Assembly (NCBI RefSeq): GCF_030580955.1
Contig: NZ_JAUQON010000002.1
Coordinates: 124,001-188,000, forward strand
Reading direction: 5' to 3'
DNA from: Hymenobacter convexus
GTDB lineage: Bacteria > Bacteroidota > Bacteroidia > Cytophagales > Hymenobacteraceae
DNA: 64,000 nucleotides
Shown: positions 8,501 through 18,257 of the stretch, one piece after another
Position numbering within the stretch: the first letter of the stretch is position 1
How the letters are laid out: every line of letters begins with the position of its first letter
The notes under the pieces: generated by a model
What the model saw: only the letters and a program-made list of their open reading frames with translations
The model's database searches: none
What the model was told of the DNA's origin: nothing
Position numbers and translations under genes: made by a program

Positions 8501-10276
8501 TTACTCTACTACCACTCGGCGAGCTTCTTTTCCAGCTCGCACGATATACAAGCCTGCAGGAAGACCTGCCGGCAACTCCAATTGCATGTCACCATGTTCA
8601 GGCATAGTGCCTACTAGTATTACCCGCCCCAGAGCGTCCAGCATCTGAATGGCTTGTTTTGGTGATAAACCAGTAACCGTCATATTCCGATGCGCTGGAT
8701 TAGGATATACGCTGAATAAGGAAGCATTCTGCCCCCGCGTAGACAACGGGCCATTGGCACCAAGTCGAGCTGTAAATGCCGTGAAATTGGTATAGCTAGC
8801 AGTGGGTACGGCAGCCATGTTTGTTGTCCCTAACGTCAGGCTAGGGCCGTAAAACCTACCGGTAACGAAAACCCGCCCTTGTCCATCAATGTAGCTAGGC
8901 GCAGCATTCTCATTACTCGTCCCCCCAGCTTGGGCCACCCAGCGCCAAGTACCGGCCGTGTCCAGTTTAGCAATGATAACGTCAGCGCTTCCGGCTGCTG
9001 TCGTTATAGTGGTATTCCCAAATTGATGGCCCGGCTGCAAGGGCGAATGCTGAAACCCTGGTTCGCTGACTCCAGCCCCTAAGTATAGTCCCCCACTAGC
9101 ATCAAGCACCGGGGCACTGAATATCTCGTAGCCGTCGCCTTGGCTTTGCAAGGCCCAACGCCATGCACCGGTGGCAGTATTGAGCCGGGCCAGATAAGCA
9201 TTATCCGTATGGGCTTGGCGTGAAGCACCGCTCGGGGAAGGCGCAAGGGGGCCGCGGTTCACCAAGCGGGTTTGCCCAAATGTAGCGGTATCACCGTTAT
9301 AGGTTCCTGCCAGGTATAGGTCGTTCTGAACGCCCATAGTAAGGCCATTACAGCTTATGTCTGTTTCGCGGGCGTTGTTTTGCGCTTTGACGACCCATTG
9401 CCAGGCGCCGGCGCCGTCTATTTTAGCTATTGCGATGCCTCCCGCCGGGTAGGGGGTCGTGACAGTATAAGCCCCAAACTGTGCCAAGGCGTGGAATCCG
9501 CTAACGAAATAAGCATTGGTCATTGCGTCGGTTATTACCCCAGATACTACCCCGCCATAATACTCGCTCCGGCGAGCCCACTGCCAGACGCCCGTTGGGC
9601 TTAGCTTGGCGATGAATACCGTTTCGCGACCGGCGGCATAAGGGTCAGTGGTAGCCAGTTGAATGGTTGGACCGAAAAATGCCACCGAACTACTGTAAGT
9701 ACCGGCCACGTAAATGTTGCCGAACAGGTCCGCAGCTATAGCCGTAGCGTAATCGTTGCCATTTATGGTCGTGCCACCGCCGGCGCTAGCCGCCCATTCC
9801 CAAGTGCCACCGGCCGTTACTTTAGCCACAAATACATCACTAGTTGAGGTGTTGGCAGCTCGCGCGTTGGTGAGCGTGCTCGCACCGAAGCTAGCCGTAG
9901 AGCTGTCGAAGGAGCCGGTCACAGCTACATTGCCGGCCGCATCAACGGCTAGGGCCTTGGCCCGTTGCGTGCCGGCTCCTCCCCCGGCCACGGCCCAGAC
10001 GTACACCCCGGCCGCGTTGCGCTTGGCCACCACCACATCGGTATCAAGCCCGGTGAAGTTGAAGCTACCGAAATGGACGGTGCCGGTGAAAGAACCCGCT
10101 TGGTAGGTGCTGCCCTGCGCGTCAGTGAATTCGACCAAGTCAATAATGCTGCCGCTGCCGGGCGTGGCTAGCGAAGGCAACACGGCAGCTTGGTCGATTA
10201 CTAATTGGTTATTTTGGGCCTGGGCCGGGCGCGTGCAGGCCACGGCCAGCACGAGCAAGAAAAGAAACGTTTTCAT
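8501..10276 (-). CDS. Secreted beta-propeller (SBBP-type repeat) protein with type IX sorting domain
   Basis: A 591-residue protein starting at the ATG at 10276 (an in-frame TTG lies two codons earlier). The signal peptide MKTFLFLLVLAVACTRPAQA is clear. The body is a set of about seven repeats of roughly 60-70 residues with the recurring pattern of Trp-Trp-Ala, A-D-x-x-GN-x-Y-V-x-G-x-Y/F and FG, typical of SBBP-type propeller repeats. The last 75 residues are a type IX secretion sorting domain: a VYPNPA start, LDALGRV, LPAGLYIVRAG and a basic end KEARRVVVE. The protein is therefore expected to cross the outer membrane by type IX secretion and be attached to the surface or released. Function is otherwise unknown. 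It lies 22 bases upstream of the oxidase-like gene on the same strand and may be co-transcribed with it. Confidence 0.88.
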   Translation of the reverse strand: MKTFLFLLVLAVACTRPAQAQNNQLVIDQAAVLPSLATPGSGSIIDLVEFTDAQGSTYQAGSFTGTVHFGSFNFTGLDTDVVVAKRNAAGVYVWAVAGGGAGTQRAKALAVDAAGNVAVTGSFDSSTASFGASTLTNARAANTSTSDVFVAKVTAGGTWEWAASAGGGTTINGNDYATAIAADLFGNIYVAGTYSSSVAFFGPTIQLATTDPYAAGRETVFIAKLSPTGVWQWARRSEYYGGVVSGVITDAMTNAYFVSGFHALAQFGAYTVTTPYPAGGIAIAKIDGAGAWQWVVKAQNNARETDISCNGLTMGVQNDLYLAGTYNGDTATFGQTRLVNRGPLAPSPSGASRQAHTDNAYLARLNTATGAWRWALQSQGDGYEIFSAPVLDASGGLYLGAGVSEPGFQHSPLQPGHQFGNTTITTAAGSADVIIAKLDTAGTWRWVAQAGGTSNENAAPSYIDGQGRVFVTGRFYGPSLTLGTTNMAAVPTASYTNFTAFTARLGANGPLSTRGQNASLFSVYPNPAHRNMTVTGLSPKQAIQMLDALGRVILVGTMPEHGDMQLELPAGLPAGLYIVRAGKEARRVVVE

Positions 10277-10300
10277 TGTCAAAGGAGATAAAAAGCCCGT

Positions 10301-11281
10301 TTATTTGCTCACCGCCGGCGCGGCGGCTTGGTTCACCTTCGCTTTCAATGCCGCCATATCCGCTTGCAACTGCGCATTCTGTTTGCCCAGCTCAATGACG
10401 TGCAGGGTCAGTTCTTCTAGGCTTTGCAGCAACCGGGCATTCATCTCACCCAGGTCAATGCCGTTTTTTTCCACCTCGGCCGCCGAGGGAATAGCCGGCA
10501 AGTGCCGATTCTGCTTTAAGTAAGATTCCAGCTCGGGCAAGGGCTGTAGCGCGTAGGTGGGGGCAAACACAAAATCGGCCCAGTTGGCCGTGGCCTGCGT
10601 CACAAAGATGGACTTGGCTACTAGCTTGCCATCCACAGCAAGGCGGTAGTCGTTGTGGGTGCTCGTTGCAGGAGGAGCCGCTAGGCCTATCCGCACCTGC
10701 ATGGTGGGTTTAATCTGCATCACCCGGTAGGCCTTCACCTCGTTGGCGTACCAATAGTTGGTGGTTGTGGCATTGATGCCGGTGGCACCGCCGCCGCTGG
10801 GAAATGCCGTGAAATTCAACGTTCCCTCCACATCGCCCCAAATCAGGGCACCCCCGTTGCGGCTGTCACTATTTGGATTATACGAATCGAGTAGCCCCGG
10901 GTCGCAGGCAAAGGCCGCATCGCTTTGCCGGGAGGCGTTGAACCCGATGCAGGCGCCGCCGCCGAGCACATAATCCCGGTTGCCATTGCTCCGCACGCGG
11001 TAGCTGCCCGCATCGTCAATGGAAAGGCTATTTGCTCCCAGACCAACGCTCAACATGGAGCGCGAACCATAGAGCAGTTGATTACCAATGCCCACACGGC
11101 CGGCATTGGTAATATTCATCACCCTTGGGTATTCCCATCCTCCAGATGATGGGCGTGCCACCACAAAACTGTGTGATACATCTCCGGCGCTACCAGCGTT
11201 CTGGCCACCTACCAGGCGCAAATCGTCATGATTGGTTTCGACCCCCTGAGCATTTCCCCGGTGCGCCAACGTCAGTAGCAC
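10301..11281 (-). CDS. Tail-fibre-like/coiled-coil exported protein, signal peptide out of frame
   Basis: A 326-residue frame with a GTG at 11281. The body is a glycine-rich beta region. The C-terminal part is the widespread Bacteroidota module DYRLAVDGKLVAKSI, then HLPAIPSAAEVEKNG and a coiled coil (LEELTLHVIELGKQ onward), found in tail-fibre-like and surface proteins. The frame as given lacks a proper signal peptide. An ATG at 11306 encodes MKHLLTY but is out of frame because of three TAAG units (11287-11298). Removing one unit would give MKHLLTAVLLTLAHRGNAQG, a good signal peptide continuous with this frame. The gene is therefore either shifted off by slippage or recently broken. Function unknown. 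Confidence 0.75.
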   Translation of the reverse strand: MLLTLAHRGNAQGVETNHDDLRLVGGQNAGSAGDVSHSFVVARPSSGGWEYPRVMNITNAGRVGIGNQLLYGSRSMLSVGLGANSLSIDDAGSYRVRSNGNRDYVLGGGACIGFNASRQSDAAFACDPGLLDSYNPNSDSRNGGALIWGDVEGTLNFTAFPSGGGATGINATTTNYWYANEVKAYRVMQIKPTMQVRIGLAAPPATSTHNDYRLAVDGKLVAKSIFVTQATANWADFVFAPTYALQPLPELESYLKQNRHLPAIPSAAEVEKNGIDLGEMNARLLQSLEELTLHVIELGKQNAQLQADMAALKAKVNQAAAPAVSK

Positions 11282-11286
11282 GGCGG

Positions 11287-11298
11287 TAAGTAAGTAAG
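11287..11298 (-). repeat. Three-unit TAAG tetranucleotide repeat in a signal-peptide region
   Basis: TAAG repeated three times on the plus strand (CTTA on the coding strand), within the first ten codons after the ATG at 11306. Gain or loss of one unit changes the reading frame; two units would restore a full signal peptide. Confidence 0.75.
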
Positions 11299-11517
11299 TG
11301 TTTCATGGTAGCGACTGGTTTGGTGAGTGGAAAACGGGTTTTGTTGCGCAGCTAAATGTATGAGAAAGAAGGTGATTTGCGGGTGTCATTTTCAATAAAC
11401 CCGTAGATATACCTGCATCCCGTCTTCCCGTCCCGGCGCTGAAGCGGGTGTTTCTCGCGTGGCTTTGGCTACGGCCCGCCGGCCTCAACATTGTGCCCCG
11501 CGCCGGGTTATAAGGAC

Positions 11518-12921
11518 ATGCCTATTGCTACTCCGCTCACCCCCGCCGACCTCGCCCCCATCACCGCCTTCGCTGGCCTGCCCGCCGAAACGCTGGCCTG
11601 GCTACTGGCCCACGGCGAAGGACGGGCCTACGCCCCCGGCGAAGTCCTGTTCGAGCCCGGCGCCCCGGCCGAGTTGATGACGGCCATCATCCGGGGCGGC
11701 ATCCAGTTCTACGCCGTGAAGGGCGCCCAGCGCGACCCGGTGTTTCGCATCGAGGCCGGGCAGGTGACGGGCGTGCTGCCCTACTCGCGGCTGCGCGTCA
11801 TCGCGGGCCAGGGCGTGGCCGTGGGCGACACCCTGCTCTACACCCTGCACCGCGACCAGTTCCCCGCCCTGGAGCAGGCCAGCCCCGAGCTCACCCAGCG
11901 CCTGGTGGCCGTGATGAACGACCGCAGCCGCGACCAGGTGCGCGCCCAGGAGCGCGACGACAAGCTGCGCGCCCTAGGCAAGCTCTCGGCCGGCCTGGCC
12001 CACGAGCTCAACAACCCCGCCGCTGCCATTGCCCGCGCCGCCCAGGCCCTGGCCCAGCGCGCGGCGGCCAAGCCCGGCCTGTTTGTGGAGCTGGTGGGCC
12101 ACTGCCCCACGCCCGAGGCCATGCGTGCCCTCACCGGACTAGCCGTGCCCAACGATGTAGCACCGGCTTCTATGTCGGCCCTGGAGCGAGCAAACCGCGA
12201 GGATGAGCTGGCCGACTGGCTCACCACCCAAGGCGCGCCCGACGGCTATTACCTGGCCCCCGCCCTGCTCGAAGCCGGCGTGACCGTGGCAGCCCTGGCG
12301 CCCGTGGCCGCCCTGCTGCCGCCCGCCGCCCGCCCGGCCGCCTTCGCCTGGCTCGAAGGCCAGCTCACCACCATGCAGCTGGTGCGCGACGTGCAGGAAG
12401 CCGGCGGCCGCATCAGCAAGCTGGTGGCCGACGTGAAAACCTACTCGCACATGGACCGCGCCGGCGGCTTCGAGCAGCTCGACGTCACGGCCGGCCTCGA
12501 AAGCACCCTCAACATGCTGGGCTTTCAGCTGCGCCAGAAAAACGTGCGCCTCACCCGCGACTACGCGGCGGAGCTGCCCCCGATTCGCGGCCAGGTGAGC
12601 AGCCTCAACCAAGTGTGGACCAACCTGCTCGACAACGCCATTGATGCCCTGCCCGCGCAGGGCGGCGAAATCACGCTCCGCACCCGCCGCGAGGGCGACT
12701 TCGTGCGCGTTTTCCTGATTGACAACGGCACCGGCATCCCGGCTGAAGTTTTGCCACACATCTTTGAGCCCTTCTACACCACCAAGCAGGCCGGCGACGG
12801 CTCCGGCCTGGGGCTCGATATTGCGCAGCGCATCATTCACCAGCACGATGGCCGGCTGGAAGTTGATTCCAAGCCGGGCCGTACCGAGTTTTGCGCCTGG
12901 CTGCCGGTGGCGGGGGCGTGA
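11518..12921 (+). CDS. Histidine kinase with N-terminal cyclic-nucleotide-binding-type domain
   Basis: A 467-residue protein starting at the ATG at 11518 (an ATG 27 bases earlier is less likely). Residues 1-130 resemble a cNMP-binding/CRP-type sensor (YAPGEVLFEPGAPAELMTAI). A HisKA-like helix has the phospho-acceptor motif GLAHELNNPA, histidine near residue 162. After an unusual insert of about 120 residues comes a HATPase domain with N box (NQVWTNLLDNAIDAL), G1 (DNGTGIP), F box (IFEPFYTTK) and G2 (GSGLGLDIAQ). No membrane segment is visible, so it is a soluble sensor. It lies just upstream of a receiver-flavoprotein fusion on the same strand, its likely partner. A redox- or nucleotide-responsive circuit is an inference. 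Confidence 0.92.
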   Translation: MPIATPLTPADLAPITAFAGLPAETLAWLLAHGEGRAYAPGEVLFEPGAPAELMTAIIRGGIQFYAVKGAQRDPVFRIEAGQVTGVLPYSRLRVIAGQGVAVGDTLLYTLHRDQFPALEQASPELTQRLVAVMNDRSRDQVRAQERDDKLRALGKLSAGLAHELNNPAAAIARAAQALAQRAAAKPGLFVELVGHCPTPEAMRALTGLAVPNDVAPASMSALERANREDELADWLTTQGAPDGYYLAPALLEAGVTVAALAPVAALLPPAARPAAFAWLEGQLTTMQLVRDVQEAGGRISKLVADVKTYSHMDRAGGFEQLDVTAGLESTLNMLGFQLRQKNVRLTRDYAAELPPIRGQVSSLNQVWTNLLDNAIDALPAQGGEITLRTRREGDFVRVFLIDNGTGIPAEVLPHIFEPFYTTKQAGDGSGLGLDIAQRIIHQHDGRLEVDSKPGRTEFCAWLPVAGA

Positions 12922-12932
12922 TGCCGTTCGAC

Positions 12933-13050
12933 CGGGGCGCCTCACCCCCGGCCCCTCTCCCCAAGGAGAGGGGAGCCAGACGACTTCATTCAGAGCAAGA
13001 CCGGTGCCCCCTCTCCCCGAGGAGAGGGGGTTAGGGGGTGAGGCGCCCCG
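12933..13050. repeat. Palindromic element, family R4, copy b
   Basis: Outer arms CGGGGCGCCTCACCCCCGGC and the matching GTGAGGCGCCCCG, with an inner CCCTCTCCCC stem. It sits between the kinase and its presumed partner gene, which are read in the same direction, so it may attenuate or process a shared transcript. Confidence 0.9.
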
Positions 13051-13075
13051 TCAGAACTTTAACAAACTATTTCCC

Positions 13076-14734
13076 ATGGCCACCCCCAAACCCATCATTC
13101 TCGCCGTCGACGACGACCCGCAGGTGCTGGCCGCCATTGCCCGCGACCTGCGCCAGGAGTTCGCTCAGGACTACCGCATCCTGCGCGTAAACTCCGGCCC
13201 CGAAGCCCTCGAAACCATCAAGGAGCTGCACGCCAAGGAAGAGCCGCTGGCCCTGATTCTGGCCGACCAGCGCATGCCCGAGCTCGAAGGCGTGGAGCTG
13301 CTAACCGCCTCCCGCGAGTTTTTCCCCGACGCCAAGCGCGTGCTCCTCACGGCCTACGCCGACACCGAGGCGGCCGTGCGCGCCATCAACTCGGCCCGAC
13401 TCGACCACTACCTGATGAAGCCCTGGGACCCGCCCGAAACCCTGCTCTACCCCACCCTGCACGACCTGCTCGCCGCCTGGCAGGCCACCAACAAGCCGCG
13501 CTTCGATGGCGTCCGGCTCATCGGGTTTCAATGGTCGCCGCTCTCGCACGAGCTTAAGGATTTCCTCAGCGGCTATATGGTGGGCTACCAGTGGCTCGAC
13601 TACGAAACCAGCCCCGAAGCCCAGGCCTTGGTCAAAGCCAAAGGCTTCGACTCGACGGACCTGCCGCTCATCATCTGCGCCGACGGCAAGGCCGTGGCCA
13701 ATCCCAGCAAGGCCGACCTGGCCAACCACCTCGGTATTGCCAATCAACCCTTGCAGGATATGTACGACGTGGTGGTGGTGGGCGCCGGCCCCAGCGGCCT
13801 GGCCGCCGCCGTGTACGGCGCCAGCGAGGGCCTGCGCACGCTCATCATTGAGCGCCAGACGCCCGGCGGGCAGGCCGGCACCAGCTCGCGCATCGAAAAC
13901 TACCTGGGCTTTCCCACCGGCCTGAGCGGCGCCGAGCTGGCCCACCGCGCCTGGACGCAGGCCGTGCGCCTCGGTGCCGAGTTCCTGGCCCCGCAGGAAG
14001 TGACTGACCTCTGCATTCAGGACGGCTACAAAGTCCTCACCCTCAGCGATGGCCGCGAGGTGAAAACCAAGGCCGTGGTGCTGACCACCGGCGTGAGCTA
14101 CCGTACGCTCGACGTGCCGGGCATGGACCGCCTCAGCGGCGCGGGCGTGTACTACGGCGCAGCGCGTACCGAGGCCCGCAGCTGCGACGAGCAGGACGTG
14201 TACATCGTGGGCGGCGGCAACTCGGCCGGGCAGGCGGCCATGTACCTGGCCACCTACGCCCGCAAGGTGTTCATCGTCATTCGCGGGGCCAACCTGGCCG
14301 CCAGCATGTCGGCCTACCTCATCGAGCAGATTCGCAACACGCCCAACATCGAGCTATTGCCGCACTCCCAAATCAAGGAAGTGTGCGGCCAGGACCACCT
14401 CGAAGCCGTGATGGTCGACATCAACGGCACCGTGGAAAAGCGGCCGGCCCGGGCCCTGTTCGTCTTCATCGGCGCCAAGCCCAGCACCGAATGGGTGTGC
14501 GACCAGGTGCTGTGCGACGGCAAAGGCTTCGTCCTCACCGGCCGCGACCTAGTGACGGACCCGCGCTACCCCCAAATCTGGAAAAAGGCCCGTGAGCCCT
14601 ACCTGCTCGAAACCTGCGTGCCGGGCATCTTCTCGGCCGGCGACAGCCGTGCCGGCGCCATGGCCCGCGTGGCCTCCGCCGTGGGCGAGGGCAGCATGGC
14701 CATCAAGTTCGTGCACCAGTATCTGGACGAGTAA
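13076..14734 (+). CDS. Response-regulator receiver domain fused to thioredoxin-reductase-like flavoprotein
   Basis: A 552-residue protein with start ATG at 13076 ([15 protein letters not shown]). Residues 1-130 are a receiver domain: acidic DDD near residue 11, phospho-acceptor Asp in LILADQRMP, conserved Lys in LMKPWD. A linker of about 90 residues has a thioredoxin-like feel ([17 protein letters not shown]). From about residue 225 a thioredoxin-reductase-type domain follows, with FAD site [39 protein letters not shown] site [18 protein letters not shown] and the C-terminal FAD motif GIFSAGDSR. The redox CxxC of thioredoxin reductases is absent: the region reads [14 protein letters not shown]. 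It is thus a flavin oxidoreductase of unknown acceptor, probably controlled by the kinase upstream. Confidence 0.93.
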   Translation: MATPKPIILAVDDDPQVLAAIARDLRQEFAQDYRILRVNSGPEALETIKELHAKEEPLALILADQRMPELEGVELLTASREFFPDAKRVLLTAYADTEAAVRAINSARLDHYLMKPWDPPETLLYPTLHDLLAAWQATNKPRFDGVRLIGFQWSPLSHELKDFLSGYMVGYQWLDYETSPEAQALVKAKGFDSTDLPLIICADGKAVANPSKADLANHLGIANQPLQDMYDVVVVGAGPSGLAAAVYGASEGLRTLIIERQTPGGQAGTSSRIENYLGFPTGLSGAELAHRAWTQAVRLGAEFLAPQEVTDLCIQDGYKVLTLSDGREVKTKAVVLTTGVSYRTLDVPGMDRLSGAGVYYGAARTEARSCDEQDVYIVGGGNSAGQAAMYLATYARKVFIVIRGANLAASMSAYLIEQIRNTPNIELLPHSQIKEVCGQDHLEAVMVDINGTVEKRPARALFVFIGAKPSTEWVCDQVLCDGKGFVLTGRDLVTDPRYPQIWKKAREPYLLETCVPGIFSAGDSRAGAMARVASAVGEGSMAIKFVHQYLDE

Positions 14735-14747
14735 AACGAATGTAGTG

Positions 14748-14940
14748 TGTCATTGCGCGGCGCAGCCGAAGCAATCCGTCCTGTCAAAACCAAACACTTC
14801 TTTTTACCAGAAAGCCCCGGCACTGCGCAGTGCCGGGGCTTTGTATTGAAAAGGCTTTAGCTTCGCTGACCTTCGGTTGTCACATTACTAGGCTGGTCGC
14901 TGAGAACAGGACGGATTGCTTCGCTCCGCTCGCAATGACA
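14748..14940. repeat. Palindromic element with arms GTCATTGCG...GAAGCAATCC, enclosing a terminator
   Basis: Arms TGTCATTGCGCGGCGCAGCC then GAAGCAATCCGTCCT, and AGGACGGATTGCTTCGCTCC then GCTCGCAATGACA. The layout resembles R1 but with different specific bases. The two arms are about 125 bases apart and flank a separate hairpin at 14811-14842. Confidence 0.8.
14811..14842. terminator. Bidirectional hairpin terminator
   Basis: The stem AAAGCCCCGGCACTGC and its complement GCAGTGCCGGGGCTTT form a perfect 32-base palindrome with A and T runs at the ends. It lies between convergent gene ends (14734 and 14946). Confidence 0.85.
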
Positions 14941-14945
14941 GGCGT

Positions 14946-15824
14946 TTACTCGTCCAGCATCAGCTGCTCGGGCAGGTTCATGAGGTAGTCGCCGTAGCCG
15001 CTTTTGCGGAGCGGGGCCGCGATGGCGCGAAGCTGGTCGGCGTCGATGAAGCCCTGGCGGTAGGCCGCCTCTTCGATGGAGCCCACTTTCAGGCCCTGGC
15101 GCTGCTCAATCACCTTCACAAACTCGCCGGCTTGCATCAGGCTTTCAAAAGTGCCGGTGTCGAGCCAGGCCGTGCCGCGGCCCAGGATGCCCACTTTCAG
15201 GGTGCCGCGGCGCAGGTACTCGCGGTTCACGTCGGTGATTTCGTACTCGCCGCGTGGGCTTATTTCTAGGTTTTTGGCGATTTCCACCACGTCGTTGTCG
15301 TAGAAATACAGGCCCGGCACGGCGTAGTTGCTCTTGGGCTTGGCCGGCTTTTCCTCAATGCTGAGCGCTTTCTTGTTCTCGTCGAACTCGACCACGCCGT
15401 AGCGCTCAGGGTCATTCACATGGTAGGCAAACACCACGCCGCCCTGGGGGTCGTTATTGGCCTTGAGCAGTTCGGCGAGGCCGGCACCGTAGAAAATATT
15501 GTCGCCGAGCACCAGCGCCACCTTGTCCTGGCCGATGAAGTCAGCTCCCAGCACGAAGGCTTGGGCCAAGCCGTTGGGCACCTCCTGCACCACGTACTGG
15601 AAGTCGCAGCCCAGGCTCTTGCCGTCGCCCAGCAGCTTTTTGAACTGTGCCTGGTCGTGGGGCGTGGTGATGATGAGCACTTCCCGAATACCCGCCGACA
15701 GCAGAATCGACAGCGGGTAGTAAATCATCGGCTTATCGTACACGGGCATGAGCTGCTTCGAGACGGCCAGCGTGAGCGGGTGCAAGCGGGTGCCGGAGCC
15801 ACCGGCGAGGATAATGCCTTTCAT
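14946..15824 (-). CDS. rfbA: Glucose-1-phosphate thymidylyltransferase
   Basis: A 292-residue protein, typical RfbA/RmlA length. It transfers dTMP from dTTP to glucose-1-phosphate to make dTDP-glucose, the first step of dTDP-sugar synthesis. The signature [11 protein letters not shown] is at residues 8-18, followed by [16 protein letters not shown], the LGDNIFYG metal/nucleotide motif and the [20 protein letters not shown] sugar-binding region, then the [10 protein letters not shown] motif. Cytoplasmic. It is the last gene of a cluster read leftwards that includes rfbB two genes upstream; rfbC and rfbD are not in the window. Confidence 0.97.
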   Translation of the reverse strand: MKGIILAGGSGTRLHPLTLAVSKQLMPVYDKPMIYYPLSILLSAGIREVLIITTPHDQAQFKKLLGDGKSLGCDFQYVVQEVPNGLAQAFVLGADFIGQDKVALVLGDNIFYGAGLAELLKANNDPQGGVVFAYHVNDPERYGVVEFDENKKALSIEEKPAKPKSNYAVPGLYFYDNDVVEIAKNLEISPRGEYEITDVNREYLRRGTLKVGILGRGTAWLDTGTFESLMQAGEFVKVIEQRQGLKVGSIEEAAYRQGFIDADQLRAIAAPLRKSGYGDYLMNLPEQLMLDE

Positions 15825-15837
15825 GGATGGGGTGGGG

Positions 15838-15937
15838 TGAATTGCTGAATGGTTGAATAGGTGAATGGTTGGATGGTCAAATTACTGAGTGGTAAAACCA
15901 CCCAAACAATTCAACCATTTAACAGTCCAGCCATTCG
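15838..15937. repeat. GAATGG-type inverted repeat, family R5, copy a
   Basis: An AT-rich gap made of short GAATGG/TTGAATAGG units on the left and their complements (AACCATTTAACAG, CCATTC) on the right, with a central pairing of GTGGT and ACCAC. Similar stretches lie at 19278-19358 and 48494-48605. Confidence 0.7.
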
Positions 15938-16945
<1,008 letters not shown>

Positions 16946-16971
16946 GTTGGTGAGTTAAGAGTTAATCAGCA

Positions 16972-17069
16972 CGTCATGCTGAGCGAAGCCGAAGCATCTC
17001 TACTGCTTCGTTGCCAAAGTAATTGAATAGTATAGCAGTAGAGATGCTTCGGCTTCGCTCAGCATGACG
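16972..17069. repeat. Palindromic element, family R1, copy c
   Basis: Arms CGTCATGCTGAGCGAAGCCG and the matching CGGCTTCGCTCAGCATGACG, followed inwards by AAGCATCTCTACTGC and GCAGTAGAGATGCTT. It fills the gap between two codirectional sugar genes. Confidence 0.9.
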
Positions 17070-17083
17070 GGCTGATTAGCGTT

Positions 17084-18139
17084 CTACCGCCCCGCGTACT
17101 GCTTGGCGTTGTAGTCCTGATACGCGCCGCTCGTTACGCTGTTGAGCCACTCTTCGTTGGCGAGGTACCAGTCCACGGTTTGGGCCAGGCCCTGCTCGAA
17201 GGTCACGGAGGGCTTCCAGCCCAGCTCGTTCATGATTTTGGAGGAGTCGATGGCGTAGCGCATGTCGTGGCCGGCGCGGTCGGTCACGAACTTGATGAGC
17301 TTGCGCGAGGTGCCCACTTCCTGGCCGGTTTTCTCGTCCACCACATCGCAGAGCAGCTCGATGAGCTTCAGGTTCTGCCACTCGTTCACGCCGCCGATGT
17401 TGTAGGTATCGCCGTTTTTGCCCTTGTGGAACACCGCGTCGATGGCCGTGGCGTGGTCTTTCACAAACAGCCAGTCGCGCACGTTCTCGCCCTTGCCGTA
17501 CACGGGCACCGGCTGGCCGGTGCGCAGGCGGTGAATGGCCAGCGGAATGAGCTTCTCGGGGAAGTGGTTGGGGCCGTAGTTGTTCGAGCAGTTGCTCAGC
17601 TTGATGGGCAGGCCGTAGGTGTGGTGCCAGGCCCGCACGAAGTGGTCGGACGAGGCTTTCGAGGCCGAGTAGGGCGAGCGGGGGTCGTAGCTGGTTTCCT
17701 CCGTGAACATCTCGGGGCCAAAATCCAGCGAGCCGTACACCTCGTCGGTGCTCACGTGGTAGAATACGTGGCCCTCGTAGCCGCCGGGCTGCCACAGGTG
17801 GCGCGCCGCGTTCAGCAGATTTACGGTCCCTATGACGTTGGTTTTCACAAACGCCATAGGGTCCGTGATGCTGCGGTCGACGTGCGATTCGGCCGCGAGG
17901 TGAATCACGGCGTCGGGCTCCTCGTTGGCAAACAGCTGGTCGATGAAGTTCTGGTCGGCAATGTCGCCCTTGATGAACTGGTAGTTCGACGCATTCTCAA
18001 TGTCGCGCAGGTTTTCCAGGTTGCCGGCGTAGGTCAGCGCGTCGAGGTTGAGAATCTGGTACTCCGGGTATTTCGTCACGAACAGCCGAACGACGTGGGA
18101 GCCAATGAAGCCGGCGCCGCCGGTGATGAGGATTTTCAT
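17084..18139 (-). CDS. rfbB: dTDP-glucose 4,6-dehydratase
   Basis: A 351-residue protein of normal length. It oxidises, dehydrates and reduces dTDP-glucose to dTDP-4-keto-6-deoxyglucose with tightly bound NAD. Seen are MKILITGGAGFIGSHVV, the AAESHVDRSI motif, the STDEVYGSL motif with the family's catalytic Asp-Glu pair, the PYSASKASSDH Tyr-x3-Lys motif, and the NNYGPNHFPEKLIPL and GKGENVRDWLFVKDH substrate regions, all diagnostic of RfbB/RmlB. It works on the product of rfbA in the same cluster. Confidence 0.97.
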   Translation of the reverse strand: MKILITGGAGFIGSHVVRLFVTKYPEYQILNLDALTYAGNLENLRDIENASNYQFIKGDIADQNFIDQLFANEEPDAVIHLAAESHVDRSITDPMAFVKTNVIGTVNLLNAARHLWQPGGYEGHVFYHVSTDEVYGSLDFGPEMFTEETSYDPRSPYSASKASSDHFVRAWHHTYGLPIKLSNCSNNYGPNHFPEKLIPLAIHRLRTGQPVPVYGKGENVRDWLFVKDHATAIDAVFHKGKNGDTYNIGGVNEWQNLKLIELLCDVVDEKTGQEVGTSRKLIKFVTDRAGHDMRYAIDSSKIMNELGWKPSVTFEQGLAQTVDWYLANEEWLNSVTSGAYQDYNAKQYAGR

Positions 18140-18154
18140 GAGTTTTAATCGTTT

Positions 18155-18242
18155 GTCATGCTGAGCGCAGCCGAAGCATCTCTACCGTGCAAGTATTTAG
18201 TTGCTATTACAGTAGAGATGCTTCGGCTGCGCTCAGCATGAC
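18155..18242. repeat. Palindromic element, family R1, copy d
   Basis: Arms GTCATGCTGAGCGCAGCCG and CGGCTGCGCTCAGCATGAC with inner AAGCATCTCTAC and GTAGAGATGCTT. It fills the gap between rfbB and galE. Confidence 0.9.
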
Positions 18243-18257
18243 GTTCTTTTGGATTAT

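Noticed and set aside
12719..13075. N-terminal extension of the receiver-flavoprotein fusion
   Set aside because: The frame overlaps the end of the kinase gene and the R4 palindrome and has no domain; the receiver domain begins exactly after the ATG at 13076.
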